A stretch of 64,000 bases of DNA from Muribaculaceae bacterium (GTDB lineage: Bacteria > Bacteroidota > Bacteroidia > Bacteroidales > Muribaculaceae). Positions 38,293 to 47,338 of the stretch are shown here, one piece after another. The position numbers were made by a program, and so were the translations under genes. How positions within the stretch are numbered: the stretch's first letter is position 1; every line of letters begins with the position of its first letter. Under the pieces are notes generated by a model, which saw only the letters and a program-made list of their open reading frames with translations, had not been told where the DNA came from and ran no database searches. The stretch is from the NCBI GenBank assembly GCA_017451225.1, contig JAFSPZ010000068.1:24763-88762 (forward strand). The letters are read 5' to 3'.

Positions 38293-38329
38293 AAATAATG
38301 CTGAGAGATTTTTTCTTTCAGCATTATTT
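38293..38329 (+). terminator. Terminator after sprA
   Basis: A 15-bp stem with one mismatch (38293-38307 with 38315-38329) ends in a T-rich stretch just after the sprA stop. Confidence 0.8.
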
Positions 38330-38408
38330 TATCTGCATATTTTAGATTTTGTCAAATTGAAATTGCTTTGAAAATCACTCAAGATTTTTTTTGTTTATAA
38401 AAAATGAT

Positions 38409-38416
38409 TATTTTTG
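38409..38416 (+). promoter_or_regulatory. -7 box for the zinc-ribbon membrane protein gene
   Basis: TATTTTTG lies 42 bases before the ATG at 38459 and 18 bases before an in-frame GTG at 38435. Confidence 0.5.
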
Positions 38417-38458
38417 TAGGTTATTTTCTAAAAAGTGGCTTTTTGGGACAATGAAGTA

Positions 38459-39361
38459 ATGAGGTGTATCAATTGCAATAAGGAGATTAGCGACAGCATG
38501 AAGTTCTGCAATTACTGTGGTACTAAGCAGCCCGCTAACCGTGCCGAATGGCAGAGACTTAATCCCCGTGAGGATGAAAAGGCCGAACAGAAGTCGCAGC
38601 ATGAAGCTTCATCGCAATCTTCCAATGGTGGTAGCACATTGGCATCTGGCAAACTCTTGATAAAATGCCCAAAGTGCGGACAGGTGGTATCTCGCAGGGC
38701 GCCATTCTGCCCTCGATGTGGTCAACCCATTGCAAAGCCTGTTGCTAAGTCCGCTGCCCAAAATGCCTCCAAGCCTGCTACGTCATCGCAGGAGACTCCC
38801 CATCAAGATTCCAAGGACATTACATCGGGCAGTGTTGTTGCTCAGGACACAGGGAAACTCAAGCTTATTGCCATTCTCGCAGGGATAGTGGCTCTCATTG
38901 CTGTTATTGCCTTAGTTGTCATAATGGCGAGAAGCTGCTCTAAAGGGAATGAGAGTTATAACCCATCGAGAACCGATAGTATCCTGCCTGTTACCGAGAA
39001 GGTGGAAACTCCAATTCCAGAGAAAGACAATACCATTGGCGAGCCATCTGATAAACAAACACAAGGCAAAGAGAATGCTGAAGATGCAGCTCAAGACCTG
39101 CATAATGCCGTTCGTCAAGCTGCTAAGACCTCTCAACAGCATGAGCGACAATCACAGGGGCAGCAATCACCGCAGCCACAGGATAAACCAACTATTTCCC
39201 TTCCAAAACCTGCTCCAAAGCCTCAACCACAACCGTCACCCAAAGTTCAACAGCCTTCGCCTCAGGCAACAGCTCCCAAGGCTCCAGCCAAGCCCTCAAG
39301 GCCACAGTCTAATAGTAAGGTGACCTCACGCAAAAATGTTGAAGGAAATTCCGAAAGATGA
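38459..39361 (+). CDS. Double zinc-ribbon, single-span membrane protein with a Pro/Gln-rich tail
   Basis: The product (300 residues from this ATG) has two zinc ribbons: Cys3, 6, 17 and 20, and a second at about 70-95 with CPKCG and CPRCG. One transmembrane helix (LIAILAGIVALIAVIALVVI) follows, then a long low-complexity tail rich in Gln, Pro, Ser and Lys, probably outside the cytoplasm. The layout resembles other bacterial zinc-ribbon membrane proteins of unknown role. A GTG at 38435 would add eight residues; the ATG is preferred because the first zinc ribbon starts there. Confidence 0.8.
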   Translation: MRCINCNKEISDSMKFCNYCGTKQPANRAEWQRLNPREDEKAEQKSQHEASSQSSNGGSTLASGKLLIKCPKCGQVVSRRAPFCPRCGQPIAKPVAKSAAQNASKPATSSQETPHQDSKDITSGSVVAQDTGKLKLIAILAGIVALIAVIALVVIMARSCSKGNESYNPSRTDSILPVTEKVETPIPEKDNTIGEPSDKQTQGKENAEDAAQDLHNAVRQAAKTSQQHERQSQGQQSPQPQDKPTISLPKPAPKPQPQPSPKVQQPSPQATAPKAPAKPSRPQSNSKVTSRKNVEGNSER

Positions 39362-39429
39362 GAATTATGGGAAATACTACCTGTTTAGGAATTGATGAAT
39401 TTTAGACCATTTAAAGACTAATAATAGAA

Positions 39430-40957
39430 ATGAAAGCTAAGTATAAAGTCCGTTTTATAGCCTTGGTTTCATTGATGCTTGTGGCAGTACTCGGTGCCAA
39501 TGCACAAACTAATGCTCAATGGGACTATTTCGATAAATGTAAAGATTGTGCCAAACAGTTGTTCGATAACGCTCAGCATTTTTATGATAAGAAGGTGGCA
39601 CCTGTTTTGCAGGAATTGAATGCTATTCCCCCCCGATATTAGCCAAGAAGAGCTAGATGCCATGCAAGAAGATTTGGAAATATTTAAAAGTGAGTTGGAG
39701 TCGCTTAAAAAATCAAGGCTAAATACGCACAAGACTTTTAATACTTACCTTATTACCTTACTTAACTCCCGTTGCAATCCACAGGCTATAGCGGCAATTA
39801 AAGATTACGATGATGCATCTATGAGAAGTGAGCTTGACTTGCTCAAGAAATTTGAAAGCTATTCAATGAGCCTGAAAGCACCACTTGAGAGTTTAAAGGT
39901 TGCACTTGAGAACAATAGTTGGAGGAAACTTGAAGAGAGTTCGTCGGCATTACAGCAATTTGACAAAGCGTGGGACAATAGTGATTATATCATATATATC
40001 GCAAATGATGAAGGTAATGGCATTCCTTTCTTGAACGAGTGTGTAAAGAGTGTAATCTCGTTGCGAATTAATGGATTTGACAATTGCAGGAACAAGCTTG
40101 AGCAACTGCTCATGGATTTGACTCCCAATAACAGTGAGGCGACAAGCCCGAAACAGTATGCCGATATACTTGCTAGAGATGCAAGGGCTATGAATCGAAT
40201 CACTGAGCTGAATAATCGCATTGCCAGCCTTGAAATCCATCTCAAGACAATAAGCAATACTAATGAGCAGTTCAACGAGCTTGACCAGCAACGCCACGAT
40301 ATGGTGGAGCTCTGGTATGACAAGCGCGAGGAACTCGACAAACTACTGATGGACGCTTGCCGATACACTTTGTCGCAACCTTGTGACACAGCGGGCGCCT
40401 ACGCATGGATGCGCAGCCAGTTGGAGCCTATGCTCGACAGCGTGTTTCACAAGTCATATAGAGCACAGCGTGACGGCTACTTACGACTGCTTGCCGACTA
40501 TGACCGCCAAACTACTGAACTTGGCGGTTTTCTCAAACGAATGTATGTCTATGCCAAGGCAGGGCAGTTGAATGAATCGACGACCAATGATATTAAGAGA
40601 ATGCTCAATTCGCTTGACTATTATAAGAGTTATTATATTAAGCGCAATGAAGCTAAGGGTGTGTCTAGTCCCAACCTTGATGGTATAATCAGCGACTTCG
40701 AGAAGATGTTGTCTAACAATCTCTCGGGGGGAAAAGAACAACTGCAACTATTGACCGAGAGGCTTAGGGGTGATTGTTTATATTATGTGGCACTAGAAAG
40801 TGATTCAGAAGGACGTGCTAAAGTTTATAAGAGAAAACGAGGACTTGCAGCTGTTTGTCAAGAGGAAATACAAGGAAGGCGACAATCGGTTGGTGTCGCT
40901 CCTATAAGGGAAGTGCCACCACCCACACGCAACTCAGGAACTTTCCATACACCATAA
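39430..40957 (+). pseudogene. Secreted helical protein of unknown function, frameshifted in a seven-C run
   Basis: From ATG 39430 a signal peptide (MKAKYKVRFIALVSLMLVAVLGANA) and about 40 mature residues are read; the frame ends at a TAG at 39640-39642. A second frame covering the next 440 residues overlaps it across C7 at 39628-39634. Removing one C joins NAIPP directly to DISQEELDAM, giving one secreted protein of about 508 residues. The body is long, charged and mostly helical, with probable coiled coils; I recognise no domain. Either the gene is phase-variable by slippage in C7, it is a recent pseudogene, or there is an indel error in the sequence. It follows the zinc-ribbon gene in the same direction after 68 bases. 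Confidence 0.8.
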
Positions 40958-41086
40958 ATATGGCTCTTTTTTGGCTTCAACTTATTTCTATCTAGGGCAC
41001 GATTAATTATATTCTTTAAATACGATTCATTGAAGCACTCATTGTGTGAAAAATCCGGTTTTGTTTTTTAATTGGGAAATTTTGTT

Positions 41087-41094
41087 TAAATTTG
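41087..41094 (+). promoter_or_regulatory. -7 box upstream of a small conserved-type gene
   Basis: TAAATTTG, with TTG at 41061-41063 as a loose -33, lies 21 bases before the ATG at 41116. The preceding stretch 40958-41086 has no gene that I can see. Confidence 0.5.
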
Positions 41095-41115
41095 CGGTGT
41101 GAAAACTGTTTTACT

Positions 41116-41496
41116 ATGGACGATCAATTAAAGAACCGACTGGAAAAAGATGAAAATGGTCTGCTCACCTATGAGTATATAGCCAATAATATCAATAAAC
41201 CTGATTTTGCTCAAGAAATAGATGAACTTGTCGACAATATTATCAATGTTGATAAGACCGGGCAGTTTGTGGTTAGCACCGCACGCTATCTCAATGCTAT
41301 CGACAAGGACGCCTATGCTGTGCAGATTGACCGCTTGATAAAAGCTGCGATAACCGTTGATCGTGAGCGCGCCTACCTGGGAAGCCTTGCCTCGTCGATT
41401 TGGGGTGACGATTACAAAGAAAGGGCAGCAAGCCTTTCGCTCAACGACGACAACTTCCGCCGCATCTACAAGCGACTTTTTCCTGTTGGAATGTAA
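41116..41496 (+). CDS. Small cytosolic protein of unknown function
   Basis: The 126-residue product (MDDQLKNRLEK...) is acidic and helical, with no signal peptide or membrane span. I do not recognise its family. It contains regularly spaced helices and may be a helical-repeat fragment. ATG 41116 is used because the promoter box ends just 21 bases upstream. The cyclophilin gene follows after 32 bases in the same direction. Confidence 0.7.
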   Translation: MDDQLKNRLEKDENGLLTYEYIANNINKPDFAQEIDELVDNIINVDKTGQFVVSTARYLNAIDKDAYAVQIDRLIKAAITVDRERAYLGSLASSIWGDDYKERAASLSLNDDNFRRIYKRLFPVGM

Positions 41497-41528
41497 TGAT
41501 TTAATCTCAATAATAATTTATTACCATT

Positions 41529-42410
41529 ATGAGACTGAAAAACAAGACAAGATTGGCACTGGCGGCATCGGTAGTGCTTGCCGCATGTGTGGTTGTTTTT
41601 ACGACATCTTCTATCAAAGCTAACAACTCAACATCTATGCAACAAGAAAGCAATCAATTTGAGAACTGCACCAAGGTGCTGCTCGAAACCACCTACGGAA
41701 ATATAGAAATAGTGTTATATAACGAGACTCCCAAGCACCGCGACAATTTCATCAAGCTAGTGAAAGAAGGATATTATGACGGTGTGCTGTTTCACCGGGT
41801 TATTAAGGATTTCATGATTCAGACAGGAGACCCCGATTCGAAAAATGCCACAGCCGACGCATTCTTGGGCAGTGGTGGTCCCGACTATGATATTGATGCA
41901 GAGTTTGTTTATCCACAATATTATCACAAGCGTGGAGCTCTTGCTGCCGCTCGTGAGGGCGATGAGACCAACCCCGAGCGCAAGAGCTCTGGCTCTCAGT
42001 TCTATATTGTGACTGGTCGCTGTTTCTCGACTGGCCAGCTCGATATGATGGCCGAGCGAATGGGTGAGCAGCGCAAAGCTCAAATTTTCCAACAACTTGC
42101 ACAGTCGCACATGCAGGAAATCATGACCTATAAGCAGCAAGGCGATACCGTGGCTTTGACCAATCTCCAAAATGAATTAATTGCAAAGACCGAAGCCATT
42201 TATGCTACTAATCCTGTGAAATTCACCGATTCTCAAAAACGTGATTACTCCACAGTGGGCGGCGCTCCTCATCTTGACGGGCAGTACACAGTGTTTGGCG
42301 AAGTGCTGACAGGCTTGGATGTAGTTGAAAAGATTGAGAATGTAGAGACAGGTACTCACGACCGCCCCGTCAATGATGTGAAAATCATCAAGGCAACAAT
42401 CATTCAATGA
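41529..42410 (+). CDS. Cyclophilin-type peptidyl-prolyl isomerase, probable lipoprotein, with an internal insertion
   Basis: The 293-residue protein has a hydrophobic N-terminus ending VVLAAC (Cys20), a likely lipobox, then a cyclophilin domain starting [21 protein letters not shown] with [14 protein letters not shown] and [11 protein letters not shown]. Between that motif and the final strands ([18 protein letters not shown]) about 70 helical residues are inserted compared with minimal cyclophilins. It should aid folding in the periplasm. It overlaps the M16 peptidase gene by four bases. Confidence 0.92.
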   Translation: MRLKNKTRLALAASVVLAACVVVFTTSSIKANNSTSMQQESNQFENCTKVLLETTYGNIEIVLYNETPKHRDNFIKLVKEGYYDGVLFHRVIKDFMIQTGDPDSKNATADAFLGSGGPDYDIDAEFVYPQYYHKRGALAAAREGDETNPERKSSGSQFYIVTGRCFSTGQLDMMAERMGEQRKAQIFQQLAQSHMQEIMTYKQQGDTVALTNLQNELIAKTEAIYATNPVKFTDSQKRDYSTVGGAPHLDGQYTVFGEVLTGLDVVEKIENVETGTHDRPVNDVKIIKATIIQ

Positions 42411-43645
42411 TTGACTTTACCTGCCACCGCTTTAGCAATGGTCTAAGGCTCGTTCATCACTATGACGCAACAACCCGCATGGTTGCTGTGAATCTGCTCT
42501 ATGATGTTGGGTCAAGGGACGAGCACCCCAGCAAGACAGGACTTGCTCACTTGATGGAACATCTCATGTTCTCGGGCACCAAGCATGTGGAAAAGTTTGA
42601 CGACATGCTGCAGCGTGCCGGCGGCGACAGCAATGCGTGGACCAGTGTGGATGTGACAAACTACTATGACATCCTGCCAAGCCACAACATTGAAACCGCA
42701 CTGTGGCTAGAGAGCGAGAGGTTGTTGAATCTGAATCTTACTGCTCAAAATATAGAGGTGCAGAAAAGTGTTGTAATTGAGGAGTTTAAGCAGCGTTACT
42801 TAAACCAGCCATATGGCAATGTGCTGCACTTGATGCACGGTTTGGCCTATGAGAAGCATCCTTACCGCTGGCCAACGATAGGACTAGACACCGAAACGAT
42901 AAAATCGTTTACCGACAATGATATTTTAGATTTCCACAGTCGCTATTACAATATTGGAAGCCTGGTCATCTCAATTTCGGGAAATGTGGAATTTGAGACA
43001 GCAGTCAGGCTGGTCGAGAAATGGTTTGGTGATATTGAGCCATGTGAATCCTTTGCTAGGAATTTGCCTCTAGAACCAGAACAGAAAGGGAAAAAGTTTT
43101 TGTCTCACACTAGCGAGGTGCCGAGCAACATGATATTCCGTGTATATCACATGTGCGGCCGATGCGAAGAAGATTATGCGGCTTCAGACTTGCTGAGCGA
43201 TGTGCTGGGAAATGGATTGTCGTCGCGTTTCTATCGTCAATTGATTCAAGGAACCGATATGTTTGCCGATATTGATGCGTCGGTGATGGGTTCTCGAGAC
43301 CCAGGCTTGTTCTATATAAGGGCACGGCTTGCCGATGGAGTCCCATTTGAGAAAGCCAACGCGGCAATCGACCGCGTGCTTGCTCAATTGATTGATGGCG
43401 GAGTAGAAGATGGCGAACTGGTCAAGTGCGTGAATAAATACTTGTCAAACAAACTGTTTGAAAATGTTGGTTATGCCGAAAAGGCAGTGTCGCTTTGCAA
43501 CCATGAATTAATGTGGGGTGCAAATGGGATTAATATTGAGAACGATAAGTACCGCGCTGTGAAGAGTCAAGAAGTCCAGGACGTGGCATCACGCATTCTC
43601 AACGATGACAATTGCTCGTTGATTTTCTATGGTCCCGATGCCTGA
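42407..43645 (+). CDS. M16-family zinc metallopeptidase
   Basis: The 412-residue protein has the inverted zinc motif HLMEH (48-52) and the downstream conserved Glu region VVIEEFKQR. It comprises the usual pair of M16 domains of a processing-peptidase-like enzyme. No signal peptide is visible, so it may act in the cytoplasm. ATGA overlap with the cyclophilin gene implies coupled translation and perhaps a shared role in peptide clearance or folding (inference). Confidence 0.93.
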   Translation: MIDFTCHRFSNGLRLVHHYDATTRMVAVNLLYDVGSRDEHPSKTGLAHLMEHLMFSGTKHVEKFDDMLQRAGGDSNAWTSVDVTNYYDILPSHNIETALWLESERLLNLNLTAQNIEVQKSVVIEEFKQRYLNQPYGNVLHLMHGLAYEKHPYRWPTIGLDTETIKSFTDNDILDFHSRYYNIGSLVISISGNVEFETAVRLVEKWFGDIEPCESFARNLPLEPEQKGKKFLSHTSEVPSNMIFRVYHMCGRCEEDYAASDLLSDVLGNGLSSRFYRQLIQGTDMFADIDASVMGSRDPGLFYIRARLADGVPFEKANAAIDRVLAQLIDGGVEDGELVKCVNKYLSNKLFENVGYAEKAVSLCNHELMWGANGINIENDKYRAVKSQEVQDVASRILNDDNCSLIFYGPDA

Positions 43646-43695
43646 GCTAGATAGTTCTTTTTTTACAAGATTTATTCGTTAGAATTAAAAAAATA

Positions 43696-43729
43696 ATGGT
43701 TGTTTTTAGAAAAAACAGCCATTTTTTTT
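43696..43729 (+). terminator. Terminator after the M16 peptidase gene
   Basis: A 12-bp stem with one wobble pair (43696-43707 with 43711-43722) and a three-base loop runs into eight T residues. Confidence 0.85.
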
Positions 43730-43750
43730 CTCCATGTTATAAAAAAATAC

Positions 43751-43758
43751 TATTTTTG
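43751..43758 (+). promoter_or_regulatory. -7 box for the DUF349 gene
   Basis: TATTTTTG lies 50 bases before the ATG at 43809, just after the preceding terminator. Confidence 0.5.
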
Positions 43759-43808
43759 GGGTTAAAATTAAAGATTAGGTTAAATATACCTTTTAAAAAT
43801 TGTTTATT

Positions 43809-45833
43809 ATGGTAACGCGTGAAATGTCGGAATCGATGGAAAATATCGAGAAAGACCAAACCCTGAATCCTGAAACTGAGGCCGTTAAAGCCGCAGAGTC
43901 AGTTGAAAACAAATCTACAGAGGAGAAAACCGATGTAGCAGTTGATAATCAAGTTAATGATCAAGAGCAAGTGGCTCAGGAGCCTGCTGTTGAAGAGGAA
44001 AAACCTCAAGAGACCGTTGCAGAGGAACCTGCTGAGGAAAAACCTCAAGAGGTTGCCGAAGAGCCCGTTGTAGAGGAAGAGAAACCTGAAGCTCCAGCCG
44101 AGGAACCGGTTGTTGAGGAGGTTGAGCTCCCGAAGGTGGATCTCACCACTCTTGATAAAAACGGACTTGTTGCCGAACTTGAGAAGCTGCTTGCTCTTCC
44201 CGTAGAGAGCGTTAAAGATCGAGTGGCTCAAATTAAATCGGCGTTCTTCGCTTTGCGTAAAGACGAGTTGGCCAAGGAAAAAGAAGAATTCCTTGCCAAG
44301 GGCAATGAGGAAGCAGCTTTTGCGCCTCAGGAAGACGAGATAGAGGCAAGGCTCAAAGAACTACTTGGAGAGTTTAAGGAAAAACGTGCCGAGTTCAATG
44401 CTGAGCAGGATGCTGTGAAGAAATCCAATCTCGAAAAGAAACAACAAATTATTGATGAGATAAATACTATCTCTCAAGACCCTGATAATATCAACAAGCA
44501 ATTCTCTCATGTTCAACAGCTCCAGCAGGAGTTCAAGACTATAGGTGAGGTTCCTTCTACAAGCACCACCGAGGTGTGGAAAGCTTACCAGCAAGCTATT
44601 GAGAACTTCTACGACCTGCTGAAGATGAACAAGGAGCTGCGTGACTATGACTTCAAGAAGAATCTTGAAATCAAGCAGCGACTCTGTGAGGAAGCCGAGG
44701 CTCTTGATGAAGAGAGCGATGTAATTACCGCTTTCAAGAAACTCCAGACACTTCACGATAAGTGGCGTGAGACAGGTCCTGTAGCTAAGGATATCAGAGA
44801 ACCGCTCTGGGCAAGATTCAAAACAGCTTCGTCAGTAATAAATAAAAAACACCAGGCGTTCTTTGAAAACCGTAAGGCTGCTGAGAAAGAGAATGCAGAG
44901 GCTAAGACCGCTTTGTGCGAGAAAATTGAGCAAATTGAGACCGACGGTCTGAAGACCTATGCTGCATGGGATGAAGTAACCAAGCAGATTATTGGTCTGC
45001 AAGAAGAGTGGAAGAAACTTGGATTCGCTTCTCGCAAAGTTAATGCAGCATTGTTTGCACGCTTCCGTAGCTCTTGCGATGATTTCTTTGCAAAGAAGGC
45101 AGCTTTCTTCAAGTCGATGAAGGAAGAGCTCGCTACAAATTTGGCAAAGAAGAATGATTTGTGCGAGAAAGCTGAGGCTTTGATGGACTCTACCGACTGG
45201 AAAGCTACAACCGATGCCCTTATTGCTCTGCAGAAAGAGTGGAAGACCATAGGCCCAGTGGTTAAGAAGCACAGCGATGCAGTGTGGAAACGTTTCATTA
45301 CTGCATGTGACCATTTCTTTGAGGAGAAGAAGAAACAGACCTCCAGCCAGCGCTCGGTTGAGCACGACAACCTGAAGGCCAAGAAAGAGGTTATCGCTCA
45401 AATCAATGCTATCTTGGAGACCGACGACGAGGAAGCACCTCAAAAGATTAGAGACCTCATGTCGAAATGGCAGTCGATTGGTCATGTGCCTTATAAAGAG
45501 AAAGACAAAATCTATGCTCAATACAAGGAGGCTATTGACAAAGCGTTTGAGAAGTTTGATATGAAAGCTTTCCGAGCTCGTCTATCCAACTTTGAGAACT
45601 CTATCAGCCAGTCGGGTGGTGACAAGGTTTACCACGAGAGAGAAAGACTGGTGAGAGCGTTTGAGCAGAAATGCAACGAACTCAAGACCTATGAGAACAA
45701 TATGGGATTCTTCACAGCACGTTCTAAAGACGGTAACACTATTGTCAAAGAGCTAGAGCGCAAGATTTCTAATCTCAAGGACGAGATTGCATTGCTGGAG
45801 CAGAAAATAAAGATTATTGACGAAAAAATATAA
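43809..45833 (+). CDS. DUF349-repeat protein with an acidic N-terminal tail
   Basis: The 674-residue protein starts with about 110 residues of Glu/Pro/Val-rich low complexity (repeats such as EEKPQE and EPVVEE), probably disordered. A long helical region follows, made of several repeated DUF349 units, recognisable by the recurring pattern of a Trp-Lys helix followed by WxRF and a Phe-rich stretch (LWARFKTAS, VWKRFITACDHFF). The function of DUF349 proteins is not well established. A TTG nine bases upstream (43800) is a weaker start. Confidence 0.88.
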   Translation: MVTREMSESMENIEKDQTLNPETEAVKAAESVENKSTEEKTDVAVDNQVNDQEQVAQEPAVEEEKPQETVAEEPAEEKPQEVAEEPVVEEEKPEAPAEEPVVEEVELPKVDLTTLDKNGLVAELEKLLALPVESVKDRVAQIKSAFFALRKDELAKEKEEFLAKGNEEAAFAPQEDEIEARLKELLGEFKEKRAEFNAEQDAVKKSNLEKKQQIIDEINTISQDPDNINKQFSHVQQLQQEFKTIGEVPSTSTTEVWKAYQQAIENFYDLLKMNKELRDYDFKKNLEIKQRLCEEAEALDEESDVITAFKKLQTLHDKWRETGPVAKDIREPLWARFKTASSVINKKHQAFFENRKAAEKENAEAKTALCEKIEQIETDGLKTYAAWDEVTKQIIGLQEEWKKLGFASRKVNAALFARFRSSCDDFFAKKAAFFKSMKEELATNLAKKNDLCEKAEALMDSTDWKATTDALIALQKEWKTIGPVVKKHSDAVWKRFITACDHFFEEKKKQTSSQRSVEHDNLKAKKEVIAQINAILETDDEEAPQKIRDLMSKWQSIGHVPYKEKDKIYAQYKEAIDKAFEKFDMKAFRARLSNFENSISQSGGDKVYHERERLVRAFEQKCNELKTYENNMGFFTARSKDGNTIVKELERKISNLKDEIALLEQKIKIIDEKI

Positions 45834-45847
45834 TCCAATCAATATTA

Positions 45848-45880
45848 CCACTCTCTGTGAATCTGTCTCACAGAGAGTGG
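45848..45880 (+). terminator. Hairpin terminator after the DUF349 gene
   Basis: A perfect 13-bp stem (45848-45860 with 45868-45880) with a 7-base loop sits 14 bases after the stop codon. The trailing T-run is weak. Confidence 0.7.
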
Positions 45881-45909
45881 GTTTACTTTAATCTCTAATT
45901 CGTGAAGCG

Positions 45910-47292
45910 TTGAAAAGTAAAGGTAGATATGGACATTTTATCCGTTGGATATTTATTGTCGTTGACTTTATTGTTCTCAATGCGTCTTACATAACGACTT
46001 GTCTTCTAACCGACATCAGAGTTCAGCCATTCTATAACAAGCAAGTGTGGCTGATGCTTAATATTGCATTTCTTGTTGTGGTTTATGTGCTTAGCACACT
46101 TCACGACAAGCGAGTGGTGTATATAGACAGGGTGTTGATGCTGTTGCTCAAATATGTCCTGCTTCACTCGGTAATTTTCTTGATGCTGCTTTCTTTTGTC
46201 GACCTTGCTTTGTCGTGGAAGACAATAGTTCTATTCTATGTTATTTTCACCGCTGCATTAGCGCTGTGGTGGATTGTGTCGAGAAAACTTCTCAAGTGGT
46301 ATCGAAGCAAAGGATTCAACTACAAGCAGATAGTTATAGTGGGCAGTGGAACATCGGGAGCCGGTGTTAGGTTGATGCAACAGCTTGAACGTGATCAGGG
46401 TTATGGATATCATATCATGGGTTTTTTCAGCGATGAACCTGCTTCCGACATACCCAGCTACAAGGGGAACATAGGCGATTTAGAGCAGTTTGTAGCAGAG
46501 AATTCCATTGACGAGATTTATTGCGCCATACCTGAGAATGAACGTCAAGAATTGCAGAATATCATCAGCCTTGCCGAGCGCAACGCCATCGATTTCTTCT
46601 ATGTACCACAGTTCAGCAAATACATTTCTCGACGCTTTGAGATTGAAAACTTTGGTGCTGTACCTGTGCTTTCAATCCATCCTCATCCTCTAAATAATCC
46701 TGTTAACATGGCGATTAAACGCGGCTTCGACTTGCTCGTCTCATCGATTGTGCTGTTGTTTTCTCCCATTATATTCTTGCCCATTGCGATAGGTGTAAAA
46801 CTGTCTTCGCCTGGGCCAGTGTTTTTTAAGCAGGAGCGCACCGGTTATCGAGGTAAGTCGTTCAAATGCCTTAAATTCCGCTCAATGCGAGTAAATGACA
46901 AGAGTGACTCGCTGCAGGCAACCAAGGATGACCCCCGAAAAACAAAATTTGGAAATTTCATTAGAAAAACAAGTCTTGATGAGTTGCCTCAGTTCATTAA
47001 TGTGTTTATGGGTGATATGTCGATTGTGGGACCACGGCCTCACATGGTGCAGCAAACTCAAGAATATAGTGAGCTGATTGACAAATATATGCTACGTCAC
47101 ACTCTTAAGCCCGGTATTACAGGCTGGGCTCAGGTGAATGGATTCCGTGGTCCAACCGACGAGCTGTGGAAGATGGAGAAACGTGTGGAGTATGACGTGT
47201 GGTATGCCGAGAACTGGAACTTTATGCTCGACGTTAAGATAATGTTCCTTACTGTTGTGAATGCTGTACGTGGCGAACAAAACGCTATGTGA
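45910..47292 (+). CDS. Undecaprenyl-phosphate sugar-1-phosphate transferase (WcaJ/WbaP type)
   Basis: This 460-residue integral membrane protein starts a polysaccharide repeat unit by moving a sugar-1-phosphate from a UDP-sugar onto undecaprenyl phosphate. It has an N-terminal block of about four membrane helices, a central Rossmann-like domain (QIVIVGSGTSGAG) and a C-terminal bacterial sugar transferase domain with KRGFDLL, GPVFFKQERTGYRGK and GDMSIVGPRPH. The start appears to be TTG at 45910: a stop lies in frame at 45889 and no in-frame ATG precedes the first helix. No glycosyltransferase cluster is adjacent. Confidence 0.9.
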   Translation: MKSKGRYGHFIRWIFIVVDFIVLNASYITTCLLTDIRVQPFYNKQVWLMLNIAFLVVVYVLSTLHDKRVVYIDRVLMLLLKYVLLHSVIFLMLLSFVDLALSWKTIVLFYVIFTAALALWWIVSRKLLKWYRSKGFNYKQIVIVGSGTSGAGVRLMQQLERDQGYGYHIMGFFSDEPASDIPSYKGNIGDLEQFVAENSIDEIYCAIPENERQELQNIISLAERNAIDFFYVPQFSKYISRRFEIENFGAVPVLSIHPHPLNNPVNMAIKRGFDLLVSSIVLLFSPIIFLPIAIGVKLSSPGPVFFKQERTGYRGKSFKCLKFRSMRVNDKSDSLQATKDDPRKTKFGNFIRKTSLDELPQFINVFMGDMSIVGPRPHMVQQTQEYSELIDKYMLRHTLKPGITGWAQVNGFRGPTDELWKMEKRVEYDVWYAENWNFMLDVKIMFLTVVNAVRGEQNAM

Positions 47293-47338
47293 TGTAACAC
47301 TACGTAATTGTCTATACACTCTTTTTTCTTTCTCATTT

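Noticed and set aside
41529-42410. GldI, the gliding-associated peptidyl-prolyl isomerase
   Set aside because: GldI is FKBP-type, while this protein has cyclophilin motifs ([14 protein letters not shown]).
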